A stretch of 64,000 bases of DNA from Paraniabella hibiscisoli (lineage in GTDB: Bacteria; Bacteroidota; Bacteroidia; Chitinophagales; Chitinophagaceae). This document shows, piece by piece, positions 20,092 through 30,324 of this stretch (position 1 is the first letter of the stretch; every line of letters begins with the position of its first letter). The DNA lies in assembly GCF_022512515.1 (NCBI RefSeq), contig NZ_JAKWBK010000003.1, forward strand, positions 186,001-250,000, written 5' to 3'. The notes beneath the pieces are model-generated. The model did not search any database. It saw only the letters and a list, made by a program, of their open reading frames with translations, and was not told the origin of the DNA. Both the position numbers and the translations under genes were made by a program.

Positions 20092-20646
20092 ATGCTATCT
20101 TTATCAAAACCTTTCATTGTGAAAAAAATAATTTTTTCATCTTTTCCTCCTGCTCATCATCAGCGTCCAGGCTCAAAAAACCAAAGTAACGGTAGGTCCC
20201 GAACTGCTCACTTCTTTTAATCACGATCCTACGTTCCTGGGCATTGGCGGATCGGCCCAATTAGATATCTGGATCAAAGAAAGGCTTTGGCTGGGTGTAA
20301 ACAGCGGCTATCTGCATTTCAAAAGCAATAAAAGTCTCCTAGGAGGTAACACCAGGCCTAACTATGGCGCCATACCGGTTTTGGGTGTAATCAAATATCC
20401 TTTGCCCATCCTTGCCGGGTTATATGGACAGGATATGTTTGGCTACACGTTTGCTCACAATGTAGCATTCGAAGACAACCGGCAAAAAGCGTCAGGAGGA
20501 TTTACCTACTATTTTGCCCTTGGATACGAGTTTGCTGATCACTTCGATATTTCTGCCAAAGTAGGCCGTTCGCGTTTTAATAAAAAGATCGTCCGGTTAA
20601 TGTAAACGAGCATAACCTGGGATTGAGGGTAGCTTACCTGTTTTAA
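20092..20646 (+). CDS. Small exported beta-barrel-like protein of unknown function (two frame breaks)
   Basis: About 184 residues after removing one T near 20133 and restoring one A near 20585. The N-terminus is a signal peptide (KKIIFHLFLLLIISVQAQ) cleaved before KTKVTVGPELL. The rest alternates hydrophobic and polar residues in short strands with aromatic ends and finishes in LGLRVAYLF, the terminal-phenylalanine signature of outer-membrane barrels. I do not recognise a named family. ATG 20092 and GTG 20119 are both possible starts in the same frame. Convergent with the OmpA gene, with a perfect palindrome between them. Confidence 0.6.
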
Positions 20647-20667
20647 TGACAGGATATTTTTAATACA

Positions 20668-20699
20668 AGTAAGGCCATGGTTTAAACCATGGCCTTACT
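20668..20699. terminator. 32-bp perfect palindrome between convergent genes
   Basis: AGTAAGGCCATGGTTT followed immediately by its exact reverse complement. As RNA this would be a 14-bp stem with a minimal TTTA-type loop, readable in both directions. It lies 22 bases after the barrel-like gene and 29 bases after the end of the OmpA gene, so a two-way terminator is the natural reading. Confidence 0.65.
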
Positions 20700-20727
20700 C
20701 AACAATATCTATTTATCTTTTATATAA

Positions 20728-21638
20728 TTAACCCGCAGCCGGTTGCTCTAACATATTAGACTTTGCCGGGTCGCTATCTTTATCCGTAGGAGCTTTTTCA
20801 ATCAACTCCATAAACTGATCCAGTTTAGGTGTAATGATGATTTCCGTACGACGATTTTTAATTTTACCTGCTTCCGTTGCATTATCGGCAATAGGATTAA
20901 ATTCACCTCGACCACCGACAGTTAAACGCTTTGGCTCAACACCATAATTGTTTTGTAATGCCTGCACTACAGAAGACGCACGCAAAGAGCTCAGGTCCCA
21001 GTTATTGCGGATATTGGGACGGGTGATCGGCACATTATCTGTATTACCTTCAATCAGCACATCATAATCTTTGTAATCCTGGATGATCTTGGCAATTTTG
21101 CTCAAAGTCTCCCCTGCTTTATCTGATATTTCATAGCTTCCGGATTTGTACAGCATATTATCCGCCAGCGATATATATACCACGCCTTTCAATACTTTTA
21201 CGTCAACATCTTTTAGTTCCTCACGGCTTAGCGAGCGGGTAAGATTGTTCGTTAAAACAATATTAAGCGAGTCGCTTTTATTTTTTGTATTCACCAAATG
21301 CTGAATGTATTTGTTCGAGGCATTTATTTCATCCACCAGTTTAGAAATGTTGACATTTCCCTGGCTGTTCTGGCTGATACTTTTATCTAAAGTTGCTTGC
21401 AAGGCGGCTAATGACTTTCTCAAAGAAGCATTATTCGCTTTTTCCTGCGCCAGCAGCTCTTCCAAACCTTTTACCCGCGCCTGGCTGGCGGATAAATCGG
21501 ATAGCGCCAACTGTAACCGGCCATTCAGGTTGGCATAGTCACTCTGTAAGGCTGAAAATTTTTGGTGCTTACACAACCGGTCAACAACATACCGCTAACC
21601 AAAACTGCAGCTGGTCCAACTAAGAAACGTTTATCCAT
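20728..21638 (-). CDS. OmpA-family peptidoglycan-binding lipoprotein (one frame break)
   Basis: Reconstructed 303 residues from ATG 21638 (MDKRFLVGPAAVLVSGMLLTGC): lipobox L-T-G-C, then a missing A in the run near 21557 restores the main frame. A long coiled-coil (about 30-110, rich in Leu/Ala/Ser/Lys heptads) spaces the anchor from a C-terminal OmpA domain with LIEGNTDNVPI, NWDLSSLRASSVVQAL and GRGEFNPIADN...KNRRTEI, the diaminopimelate-binding signature. It likely links the outer membrane to the cell wall. The coiled-coil plus OmpA architecture is shared with MotB-like and Pal-like proteins, but no transmembrane stator segment is present. Divergent from the FAD oxidoreductase. Confidence 0.87.
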
Positions 21639-21851
21639 ACTATCTATTTTTATCATTTAAAGAAACATTACCTTGCTTGAAAAGGGCCTAAAATGTACTT
21701 TCAATTTAGATAGGATGACAAATTAAATGCCTAAGTTGCACGATCATTAATTGTATTCATCCTAAAAATGAGCAGAAGGCAAAAATATCGCTCGCAAGAT
21801 ATTACCTTTTAAACAGGTATACATTAAAAAAACTATAATAAAACTTTAAAA

Positions 21852-22922
21852 TTGAAATCCGGAAAAATCATAATTGTTGGACAAGGAGTGTCGGGAACAC
21901 TATTCTCATGGTTTTGCGAACAACACAATTTAGATTTCATTCTTATAGATAATGTTATAAAAAATAGTCCATCTAAAACTGCTGCGGGTTTAATTAATCC
22001 GGTAACCGGGAGGCGCGTAGTTACGGTTTGGATGGATGATATCATTTTGCCTTTTGCAGAAAAAACCTACGGGGAAATGGGGAGACTACTTGGTATAGAA
22101 GCAATTTCCAAAATGGATATTGTAGACTTCTTCCCCAACCCTTTTATGAAGGAAAGCTTTCTCAAAAAAATGAACCAGCAGGCACCCTATATCAGCCTGG
22201 CAAAAGATGAGCAGTACTTAAGTGAATACTTCAACTATGAATTTGGGACAGGAATTATAGACCCCGCTTACATTGTATACCTTCAACAACTATTACCTGC
22301 CTGGCGTCAGCACTTGCAGGCAGAAGGCAAATTTATAGATGAGGCTTTTGATTTTGCCCAACTACAGGTTTCGGATACGGGCGTGCAATATGGAAACATT
22401 TTAGCTGATACCATTGTTTTTTGCGATGGTGTTGCAGGAAGTGAAAACCCTTACTTTAATTTACTTCCCTTTGCTTTGAACAAAGGCGAAGCGATCATTA
22501 TTGAGGCGCCTGATCTCCCCGCTGGTCATATCTACAAAAAATCGATGACACTGGCACCATTTGGTGAGGCCGGCATTTTCTGGGCAGGTACCAACTATAT
22601 ATGGGAATATGACGACGAACACCCCACCGAAGCCTTTAGGAAATCGACAGAACAAAACCTAAATAGCTGGCTAAAAGTACCCTATAAAATAATAGATCAT
22701 AAAGCCGCTGTTCGTCCGGCAACAGTAGAGCGCCGGCCTTTTGTAGGGCTGCATCCGGTTTATAAAAATGTGGGTATTTTAAATGGCATGGGCACCAAGG
22801 GTTGCTCATTGGCTCCCTACTTTGCTTCACAGTTGGTTCAACATATAGTGCGCCAACACCCTATTGAAAAAGAGGCCGATCTTGCCAGGCATACCCGTAT
22901 TCTTTCGCGTAGTCAGCTATAA
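21852..22922 (+). CDS. FAD-dependent oxidoreductase (DAO/glycine-oxidase-like)
   Basis: 356 residues, intact. N-terminal Rossmann motif IIIVGQGVSGTLFSWFCEQ (G-x-G-x2-G), then AAGLINPVTGRR, and the C-terminal FAD-contact block RPATVERRPFVGLHP...GILNGMGTKGCSLAPY. Proteins of the DAO fold oxidise amino acids or amines; the substrate here cannot be told. The MnmC C-terminal domain is a distant relative. Start is TTG 21852, the only codon that places the Rossmann motif at the usual distance from the N-terminus. No obvious operon partner; 124 bases upstream of the CHAT gene. Confidence 0.8.
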   Translation: MKSGKIIIVGQGVSGTLFSWFCEQHNLDFILIDNVIKNSPSKTAAGLINPVTGRRVVTVWMDDIILPFAEKTYGEMGRLLGIEAISKMDIVDFFPNPFMKESFLKKMNQQAPYISLAKDEQYLSEYFNYEFGTGIIDPAYIVYLQQLLPAWRQHLQAEGKFIDEAFDFAQLQVSDTGVQYGNILADTIVFCDGVAGSENPYFNLLPFALNKGEAIIIEAPDLPAGHIYKKSMTLAPFGEAGIFWAGTNYIWEYDDEHPTEAFRKSTEQNLNSWLKVPYKIIDHKAAVRPATVERRPFVGLHPVYKNVGILNGMGTKGCSLAPYFASQLVQHIVRQHPIEKEADLARHTRILSRSQL

Positions 22923-22961
22923 AAATACTTACGGCTCACTTCATTTAGTGATGCCTGTTAC

Positions 22962-22992
22962 TTGCCACCCCTGCTGCATTTCATTACTTTTA
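22962..22992 (+). promoter_or_regulatory. Candidate promoter of the CHAT gene
   Basis: TTG (22962-22964), 20-base spacer, TACTTTTA (22985-22992): seven of eight bases of the Bacteroidota -7 consensus. Transcription would start near 23000 and include a small CTGCT-AA-AGCAG hairpin before the ATG at 23047. Confidence 0.4.
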
Positions 22993-23046
22993 GTCTGCTA
23001 AAGCAGGCCTTCTATATGCTTTCAGCCAACTATTTAACCAATTTGT

Positions 23047-26000
23047 ATGGCAAAGAAAACATCGGCATCCACTGTTATCAAACTACATGGGCAAAAACAG
23101 GCAGCGTCCATCATTGAGCAGTCCTTAACAAGCGAATATTTCACACTCGACGAAAGCTATCAATTAAGTGCAACCAGGGCCGAAGGTGAAGAGCAACTTA
23201 TTACATTAACTACTGAAGACTATATTCAGCTCACCTTCAGCGATGCCTCTACCTGGTTTGGCAATAAAGAAACGCTGGGCGAAATATTTCCGGAAATAGA
23301 GCTGCTAAACCGCTCGGGTGAGCCGGCAACGCTACCTGTATTGCTGATGTCAGACGATACTACAAGAAGTATTGCCAGCCAGGCTGTGCTTAAATTTTTC
23401 CAGAAATACACTAAAAAAGCAGTGAACACCGGGCTGATCAAAATTGCAGAAAACTACCAGAAAAAATCATTGGAGAACAGAAGTGGTTTATACCTTGTAG
23501 ATCCTGCCTTTAATCTTCAGCCTTATAAAAGTATCGACACCACAAAACCCGTGCTGCTATTCCTTCACGGTACTGCTTCCTCAGCAAAAGGCTCTTTTGC
23601 CGAACTAACCACTGGTAATATATGGAAAGAACTGATACAGGTATACGGCAGTAATATACTTGCCTTCGAGCATGAAACCCTTACCAAAAGCCCGCTGCAG
23701 AATGTTGCAGAGTTAATGAAACAAATTCCGGCTAACAGCACTATCGATATTATTTCTCATTCGCGTGGCGGATTGGTAGGTGATACATTAATGCGTTTTA
23801 CAGAAGATGCAGATGGCTTTATGGATGAAAGTATAGCACTACTTGAAGAAGCCGAACGTAAAGATGACCTGCAATACATTAAGGCATTGCAAAAATCAGC
23901 TGCTTCAAAATCCGTAAAGATCAATCGTTTTGTAAGAGTAGCTTGTCCTGCAAAAGGAACGTCTCTTTTAGGCAAACGGGTAGATATTTTCCTCAATGTA
24001 TTGATCAACCTCATCAATGTATCGAGTCCTGTATTAATGCCGCTGGTCGAGGGATTAAAAGCCATTATCAGCCAGGCCCTGGAAAGTAAAGCAAATGTTG
24101 AAGTATTGCCCGGTTTAGAAGCAATGAACCCGGAATCGGTTTTCCTTAAATGCCTGAATACCGTAAGTAGTTACGATAACGAATTGCCCCGGGGATTTGA
24201 TAATCGCTTATTGGTTATATCCGGCAATAGTAAGTTCAGCATAAGTTTAAACGGACTCAAAGTATTACTTACAAAATTCTTCTTTAAATGGGACCAAAAC
24301 GACCTGGTGGTAGATACAGCCTCAATGTACCAGGGAGCCCGTCGTAAAACAGCGATCCAGTATTTTTTAGATGACGGCAGTAATGTGAGCCATTTCAACT
24401 ATTTCACTAATAAAAAAACACAAGACGCGATACTGCTGGCCTTAACAGCCACAACCGACCGTATTACTACATTCAAAGAAATGGAGGTAGAAAATTATGC
24501 GGCATTAAGCAGGGGCGTTTGGCCTGGATGGAGGAAAGCTGGGCATTGTAAAAGCAACAGGCAAAAAACCAATTGTATTGTTATTGCCCGGCATTATGGG
24601 TTCCTTCCTTGAAAAAATAATAAGCCCCTTTGGATCAACTACCTGGCGTTCGCCTTTGGCGGATTAACCAAATTAAAAATAGAGAACACAGATATTATTG
24701 CCACCGGTATCATCAAAACTGCTTATAAGGACCTCGTTGCCTATTTGTCTGCCAGCTATGACGTGGAGGTATTTCCATTCGATTGGCGCCGGCCCATATC
24801 AGAATCGGGTACCGCTCTTAACCGACGCATACTTGAACTGCAAAAACTAAAACAGCCCGTTTCTCTGGTAGGACATTCCATGGGCGGATTGATCATCAGG
24901 GATATGGCGATCAGCTATCCCGACACCTGGACCTGGCTCAACGCGCAACCCTCTTTCAGAACGGTTTTATTAGGTACACCCTGGATGGGATCATATCGTA
25001 TACCGCACGTATTGAGTGGTAAGGATTCTATCATCAGGCAGTTGGATACTATTGACTTTGCGCATTCTAAAGGGGGACTGATCAATATGTTTGCAAAGTT
25101 CCCGGGCTATTGGGACTCTTGCCCGTAAGCAACAATGATATAGACTTCAGCAACAAAAAAGAATGGGAAGTATTTGCCAAAGCGACCGGCTTAAAATGGA
25201 CGATCCCGGATGACCAGCTATTGTCAGCGTTTGCTGATTTCAGAAAAAAGATCAACCATAACCTGGAGCAACTCAACCATCAGAAAATTATTTATGTAGC
25301 CGGCAAAGATGATGAAACTGTAAGTGGCTACAGCTACGAGAATGGACAATTACAGTTTAAAACCACTGCAGAGGGAGATCAAAGTGTTACCTGGGCTACC
25401 GGTATTCCCGCAGGCATTAACAGGCAAACCAGTTTATATTACACCAATGCCACACATGGTGGACTAACCACTCAGAAATACCTGTTCCAGGGAATCAAAG
25501 ACCTACTAGACAGAGGAACTACAGAAATGGCGGAGTTTAGCCGCAAGCCCTTAGCTATCCAGTCCACCGGTCGCAGTATGGCAAAAGAGGAATATAATTT
25601 TGAGATCAATGAAAGAGCCATTGAATCGAATCTACTAGGACTGGGTCTGGATGCGTTTGTAGAGAAAACCAATACGCCTATCCTGAAAGTTTCGGTAAGC
25701 AAGGGCGATATGATCTACGCCAGCTACCCGGTAATGCTGGGACATTTTGCCAATGATGGCATTTATGGCGCGGAAACGATTGCCAATAAATACCTCAATA
25801 ATATACTATCATTAAAACATTCGTTAGGTATATACCCAGGCAATATTGGCTCCCATACTTTTTTCAAAGACAATGCATCTTTGTTTAAAGGATGCATTGT
25901 AGCCGGATTAGGGCAGGCAGAATTTCTGAATAGTTATCAGCTGGCTAAAACTGTTGAAAGTGCTGTAGCCGATTACCTGCTTACTTTTAGCAGGAACCAT

Positions 26001-28375
26001 TTCAGAAAGAACAACTCGAAAAATAAGATCGGTTTGTCGTCGCTGATTATTGGAGCAGGTTATGGAGGAATGGCTATTGAAAGTTCCTGTCGTGCTATTA
26101 TGCAGGGTATTATTAATGCCAACGATAAGGTACAGAAACTGACAGGCAATGAAGATCTGTATGTAGATGAGCTGGAATTTGTAGAGTTGTTTGAAGACAA
26201 AGCCATTACCTGTTTTTATAGCCTTACTAACTTCATTAATGGCAATAGTGATGGCATGAATATTTTCTGGAAGGAAAGAAAAATAAAAAGTCTGTTCGGC
26301 GCACGCAAACGCTTGCTGGTGGATAATAATGTAACCTGGTGGCAACGGTTAAGCGTGGTAGCCAATAACGGCTTACAGCAGGATAAAAATAAAACGGACA
26401 AAACACTTTCTTATTACTCAAGCACCAATAACGCAAGGGAAGAAAAAAGAGCTGCATCATAACCTGCCCCTGATAGAAGCGTTACTGGATGATATCTCTA
26501 TCAAAAAAACTGGTCCTTCGATAAAGCTAAAGCTATTTTTGAATTGCTTATCCCAACCGATTTTAAGGAGAATATCCGTCGCAACTCTCCTATCCTTTGG
26601 GTCTTAGATAAATTCACCGCTTCTTTCCCCTGGGAATTATTACAAACCGGTTCGGCTGCAGAAAAGCCTTTATGTGTAACAGCAGGCATGATCCGGCAAT
26701 TAGCCACTTCAGATTACAAGACCAGCAACCCGGTTAAAACCAATAATGCATTGGTGATAGGCGATCCTGATCTGAATGGCTTTACCAAAGCCGGGCAATT
26801 ACCAGGTGCAGAAAAAGAAGCCCTGACCGTAACTGATCAGCTTAAAGCCGCCAAAGAACTAACCCTTGAGGGACCGTTGATCCATGCCAGCAGCGATGAA
26901 ATACTAACGGCACTTTTTAAACAGGACTATAAAATTGTACATATTGCAGGTCATGGTTTTTTTGATGAAAAAATCCTGCAGCCTCCGGCGTGCTGATTGG
27001 TAAAATGAAGGACAGCGACGAGCCTATGTTTTTAACGCCTCATCACATCAACCAGCTGCCTTCAACACCAGAGTTTGTTTTCATCAACTGCTGTTTCCTG
27101 GGCAGGATTAATCCTTATGCCGAAGAATATTCAGCCAACCGGTTTAAGCTGGCCGCCAATATCGGTACCCAGCTAATAGAAAATGGCGTGAAAGCCGTAA
27201 TAGTAGCCGGCTGGGAAGTAGACGACAGCGCAGCCTTGGCCTTTGCAGAGATATTTTATGAAAAGATGCTGGCCGGGTATAATTTTGGTGAAGCTGTATT
27301 AGCAGCGCGTCAACATGTGTATAATAAATTCAGCTATTCTAATACCTGGGGCGCTTTTCAATGCTATGGCCAGCAACACTACTCCTTTGAACTGAAAAGA
27401 GGCGGCAACTGGCAGGAAAGAACCTACCATATTGCCCAGGAGGCAGAGAACGACCTCGATAACCTTTTAAGCAAAACAGAAGTAGCTTTTTATGATTCGG
27501 AAGATTTGCTGAACGAGCTGCAATCCATATCCAAAGCTATTGATGAAGCTAAGTTTACCCATGCAGAAATGCGCCAGAAAGAAGCCCAGGCCTATATGGA
27601 GCTGAACGATTATGAAACTTCCACAACACTCTACGATAAGCTATTTCAGAATGAAAACGCCCGCTTCGATGTTACTGCCTTAGAGAACTACCAGAATATG
27701 GCAGTTAATAAAGAAGTGAGCAGGTATCTGAAAGATGCTACCGACACTGTATCTATAATAGAGAAAATTGATAGCAGTATCAACAATCTCTATTACCTGT
27801 TACAGATATGGGAAACCGGTCACCGGCTGGCTTTACTGGGAAGCGCCTTTAAGCGCAAAGGATTTGTATTGGCATCAGATAAGAAAAACGAAAAAGACAA
27901 AATAGCAGCCCTTGAAGCCTCCGCCCACTATTACCGGCAGGCCTTCGAAAAAACGGGAACCAGCTATACTTATTCCAACTGGATCATACAGGAAGCCTTT
28001 ATTGTTAAGGCCAAGCAGCAAAAATGGGGGCAGGATGTAACCCGTCATGCAAAGCGTTACAAATTACCCACGCTGGCACAGATAGAAAAACAGTTGGTTG
28101 AGATGGAGAAAATCAACACAGATAATGATTATGAACAAGTGTATTGGGATATAACCGAAACCATTGATATAGCTTTGTGCCGTTATATCCTGAAGCCTTC
28201 TGAAAAAAGCTTCCAGGACCTGGCTAAAAAATTAAAGCATATATGGGCTTTGGCCGGCTCCAAAAACAAACAACAAAAACAGGTGATCAATCTTCGCATA
28301 CTGGCGCACTATGCCAGCTTCGCGGGAATGAATAGTATTGAAAAGAAATTGAACGGCTTTGTAACAGAACTTTAA
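23047..28375 (+). CDS. Giant multidomain protein: two alpha/beta-hydrolases + CHAT protease + helical tail (six frame breaks)
   Basis: Five raw frames (23047-24612, 24745-25128, 25110-26462, 26544-26996, 26990-28375) join by single-base changes in homopolymers near 24513, 24616, 25106, 26445, 26508 and 26966 to one protein of about 1776 residues. Order: N-terminal domain (1-150); hydrolase 1 with LFLHGTASS (His174-Gly175) and nucleophile Ser239 in SHSRGG; hydrolase 2, LCAT-like, with LLPGIMGSF, FPFDWRRP, Ser611 in GHSMGG, and later GDQSV and THGGL that fit the acid and histidine; a module around 870-1110 with PVMLGHFANDGIYGAE and GNIGSHTFF that I cannot name; CHAT domain with FPWELLQ, His1303 in HIAGHG and Cys1349/1350 in FINCC; TPR-like helices to the end. 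No signal peptide, so cytoplasmic. CHAT proteases cleave partner proteins; here the hydrolases in the same chain could be the substrate (inference). Confidence 0.85.
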
Positions 28376-28771
28376 TAAGCCTTCCTATTAATCGCATTTT
28401 GCGAGCATTCTTGCAAGGAATTCACCAATAGTAAACTTGACATTTTCGTTTTCCTACCGCTTTCGACGGGATGCTCGCCGGACCGTGTAGTTATTATCAG
28501 CTCACTGCTAAGGTAAGCGAACCTAATCGCTTATAAATGTTTAAAAACGGACAACCGATACTTAAAATGCGCAATAGGGCAAGAGTTAAATTATTGGTTT
28601 ACTGATTGAATTTAAAATACTATTTCGGATATTTGAGAGTTGTTCGTCATTTTAAGAATCGACGCCATTGAACAGAACTATAGACCCCACTACGCCAAGC
28701 CGCGAACCGTTAGTGGCAATGCTGCGAACCGTGGACACTTCGAAAATTTGAGAACTGGAAATGAATTTTAA
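28376..28771. other. Gap after the CHAT gene
   Basis: 396 bases without a credible gene. GCGAACCGT occurs twice (near 28701 and 28724) around GTTAGTGGCAATG, which resembles the right edge of the attC-like element described at 29215-29346. I see no left partner. The rest shows nothing recognisable. Confidence 0.4.
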
Positions 28772-29193
28772 ATGATACAATCAAAATACATTCTCGATAT
28801 AATGGATTTAGCCTTTGACGAGTTTGAATACGAAGACTTAATTCGACAGCAAATCCCGTTTCTTACAGAAAAGAAAAGAGAACATACAGGAGTAGGACTA
28901 TATATATACTTTTTTGCAGACACAACAATTGAACACTATAGAGAATACCGACTAAAAAAGTACTAAATTTTGACACCGAGGGACAACCGACAGAAATGAT
29001 AAATGGAGTTGAAGTCAAAAATGACAAGTTGAGTATTTTGGCCGACGCAACAATACATTTGCGGAATGGACTTATTGACTGTGTTGAAATCTGGAACAAG
29101 AACGGTGAAGATTACCCTCTAGACGAATTTAGCAATTATGAGTTAACTCAAATTTGTCGTGACAATTCCCAAAGACGAACAATCTTAAGATGA
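28772..29193 (+). CDS. Hypothetical protein (one frame break)
   Basis: 140 residues once one A near 28958 is restored (raw frames 28772-28966 and 28996-29193). Mixed alpha/beta: an acidic helical N-half (DLAFDEFEYEDLIRQQI) and a strand-rich C-half (SILADATIHLRNGLIDCVEIW). No membrane segment, signal or family I recognise. Lower GC than the flanking genes, with frequent Asn/Lys/Glu/Ile. Small acidic cytoplasmic proteins of this size in such strips are often immunity proteins, but nothing proves it here. Followed by an attC-like hairpin. Confidence 0.6.
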
Positions 29194-29214
29194 TTAGCGG
29201 ATAGAGAAGGCACA

Positions 29215-29346
29215 GCCCATAACACGGGGTTTCCGTCAGGCGGGCTGACGAGAAAAGTAAATCATCCTACACAAAAAAGCATTAGAGAATAATCAATATT
29301 TTGTACTCTAATTTCCGCCCGCTTCAAAGCCCAGGGACGTTAGCGG
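29215..29346 (+). repeat. attC-like long imperfect hairpin
   Basis: 132 bases whose two halves pair in three blocks: outer CCATAAC...GTTAGCGG (TAAC/GTTA), middle GGCGGGC (29229-29235)/GCCCGCTT (29317-29324), inner ATTAGAG (29281-29287)/CTCTAAT (29306-29312). Size, bulged symmetry and TAAC/GTTA ends resemble integron cassette recombination sites; the outer boxes only partly fit the canonical RYYYAAC/GTTRRRY. Confidence 0.45.
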
Positions 29347-29365
29347 TTATTTTATTTGACGCCTC

Positions 29366-29529
29366 ATGCATGACAACACAAAGGAAACTTTCTTAAAGTC
29401 GTTGAACATGTTACTTATATTGACAATAAAGACAAATTATTTTTATCTCTTGACCCACATAATCCCGACATTGTTTTTGAAATTGCAACATTCACAGACA
29501 TCAACGATAAATGGTATATGTTTCAATAA
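29366..29529 (+). CDS. Short hypothetical protein or gene remnant (one frame break)
   Basis: Restoring one base near 29399 gives a frame of about 54 residues: MHDNTKETFLK then VEHVTYIDNKDKLFLSLDP...FTDINDKWYMFQ and a stop at 29527-29529. Codon choice and the alternating hydrophobic pattern look coding, and the ending is a plausible strand. It may be the tail of a larger gene lost by deletion at the cassette boundary. No family recognised. Confidence 0.35.
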
Positions 29530-29543
29530 TAAATTCCTTTTAT

Positions 29544-30197
29544 ATGACAAGAAACACAATCGCAATATTTCTTTTTTGTTTGACGCTTTCTGCTTGTAGA
29601 CAGATTAAAAATTTTGAAACAATAAATGGCTTAACAATTGATCCCAATATCAAAAGTGAAGTTGAGAAACATATTGAAACTTCCAAAGAATATGAAATGT
29701 TTGGGGACAAAATGCAAGTCTATTTAAACTCCGGCGAAATTCAATCATACGAAAATGATAGTTTAATTTTTACAACAAAAATTGGGAAGAACAAAACACC
29801 TTTCAAATCTTTCTACTTATGGCATAACGACACATTGACAATTGACGGGGCATATGGCATTTGGGGTGGCAGCGGTTTCGGAATTGAAATTGTAAATAAC
29901 AAAGCCAGACTCTATCATATGTTGAGTTCTGACGATTTTCCGACTTATGCCTATAATGAAAAAGATAGTTTGATTTTTAGACTTGAAGTTCCCTGTACTG
30001 ACACAAAAATTACGTTATCTGAAATTCCAGACTCAACGAAAAAACAAATTATTTACGGTTATATTGAATTTAAGAGTGAAAACTTTTATTCAAGCAGTGG
30101 TTCGGAAAATAACCAAGAAATCTTGCCAAGACGAAAAATAAGAAACAATATGAAATTGTATTTTAAAAGCGGATACTTAAACTTTAAAACAAAATGA
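29544..30197 (+). CDS. Hypothetical lipoprotein
   Basis: 217 residues from ATG 29544, chosen because it places a lipoprotein signal at the N-terminus (MTRNTIAIFLFCLTLSAC, lipobox L-S-A-C). The mature part is strand-rich with many Asn, Ser and Thr (SFYLWHNDTLTIDGAYGIWGGSGFGIEIVN). No family recognised. GC is clearly lower than in the neighbouring core genes, which suits a gene acquired by transfer. Located between the attC-like element and a second, truncated one. Confidence 0.65.
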   Translation: MTRNTIAIFLFCLTLSACRQIKNFETINGLTIDPNIKSEVEKHIETSKEYEMFGDKMQVYLNSGEIQSYENDSLIFTTKIGKNKTPFKSFYLWHNDTLTIDGAYGIWGGSGFGIEIVNNKARLYHMLSSDDFPTYAYNEKDSLIFRLEVPCTDTKITLSEIPDSTKKQIIYGYIEFKSENFYSSSGSENNQEILPRRKIRNNMKLYFKSGYLNFKTK

Positions 30198-30207
30198 CCA
30201 AATAAGG

Positions 30208-30295
30208 CTGCCAATAACAAGCAGTTTGGTAAAAGAGCGGAGTAATGGCTAAGTTCAACGTTTGCACTATGCTTCCAATTTCGGCACATTAACTT
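30208..30295 (+). repeat. Possible truncated attC-like element
   Basis: GGCTGCCAATAACAAGCAG starts like the left edge of the hairpin at 29215 (CC-A-TAAC...), but no matching GTTA right edge is found before the next gene. Weak. Confidence 0.25.
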
Positions 30296-30324
30296 ACACA
30301 AACAAACTGACAAATTAACGAATT

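Noticed and set aside
19776..20189. A 137-codon plus-strand frame after the macroglobulin terminator
   Set aside because: No family resemblance, begins inside the terminator, and its end overlaps the real signal-peptide gene in another frame.
20728..21638. MotB-like stator identity for the OmpA protein
   Set aside because: It carries a lipobox and a coiled coil rather than the stator transmembrane helix with its proton-channel aspartate.
28376..30320. A CRISPR array or phage remnant in the low-GC strip
   Set aside because: No regularly spaced direct repeats and no phage structural, integrase or lysis genes.
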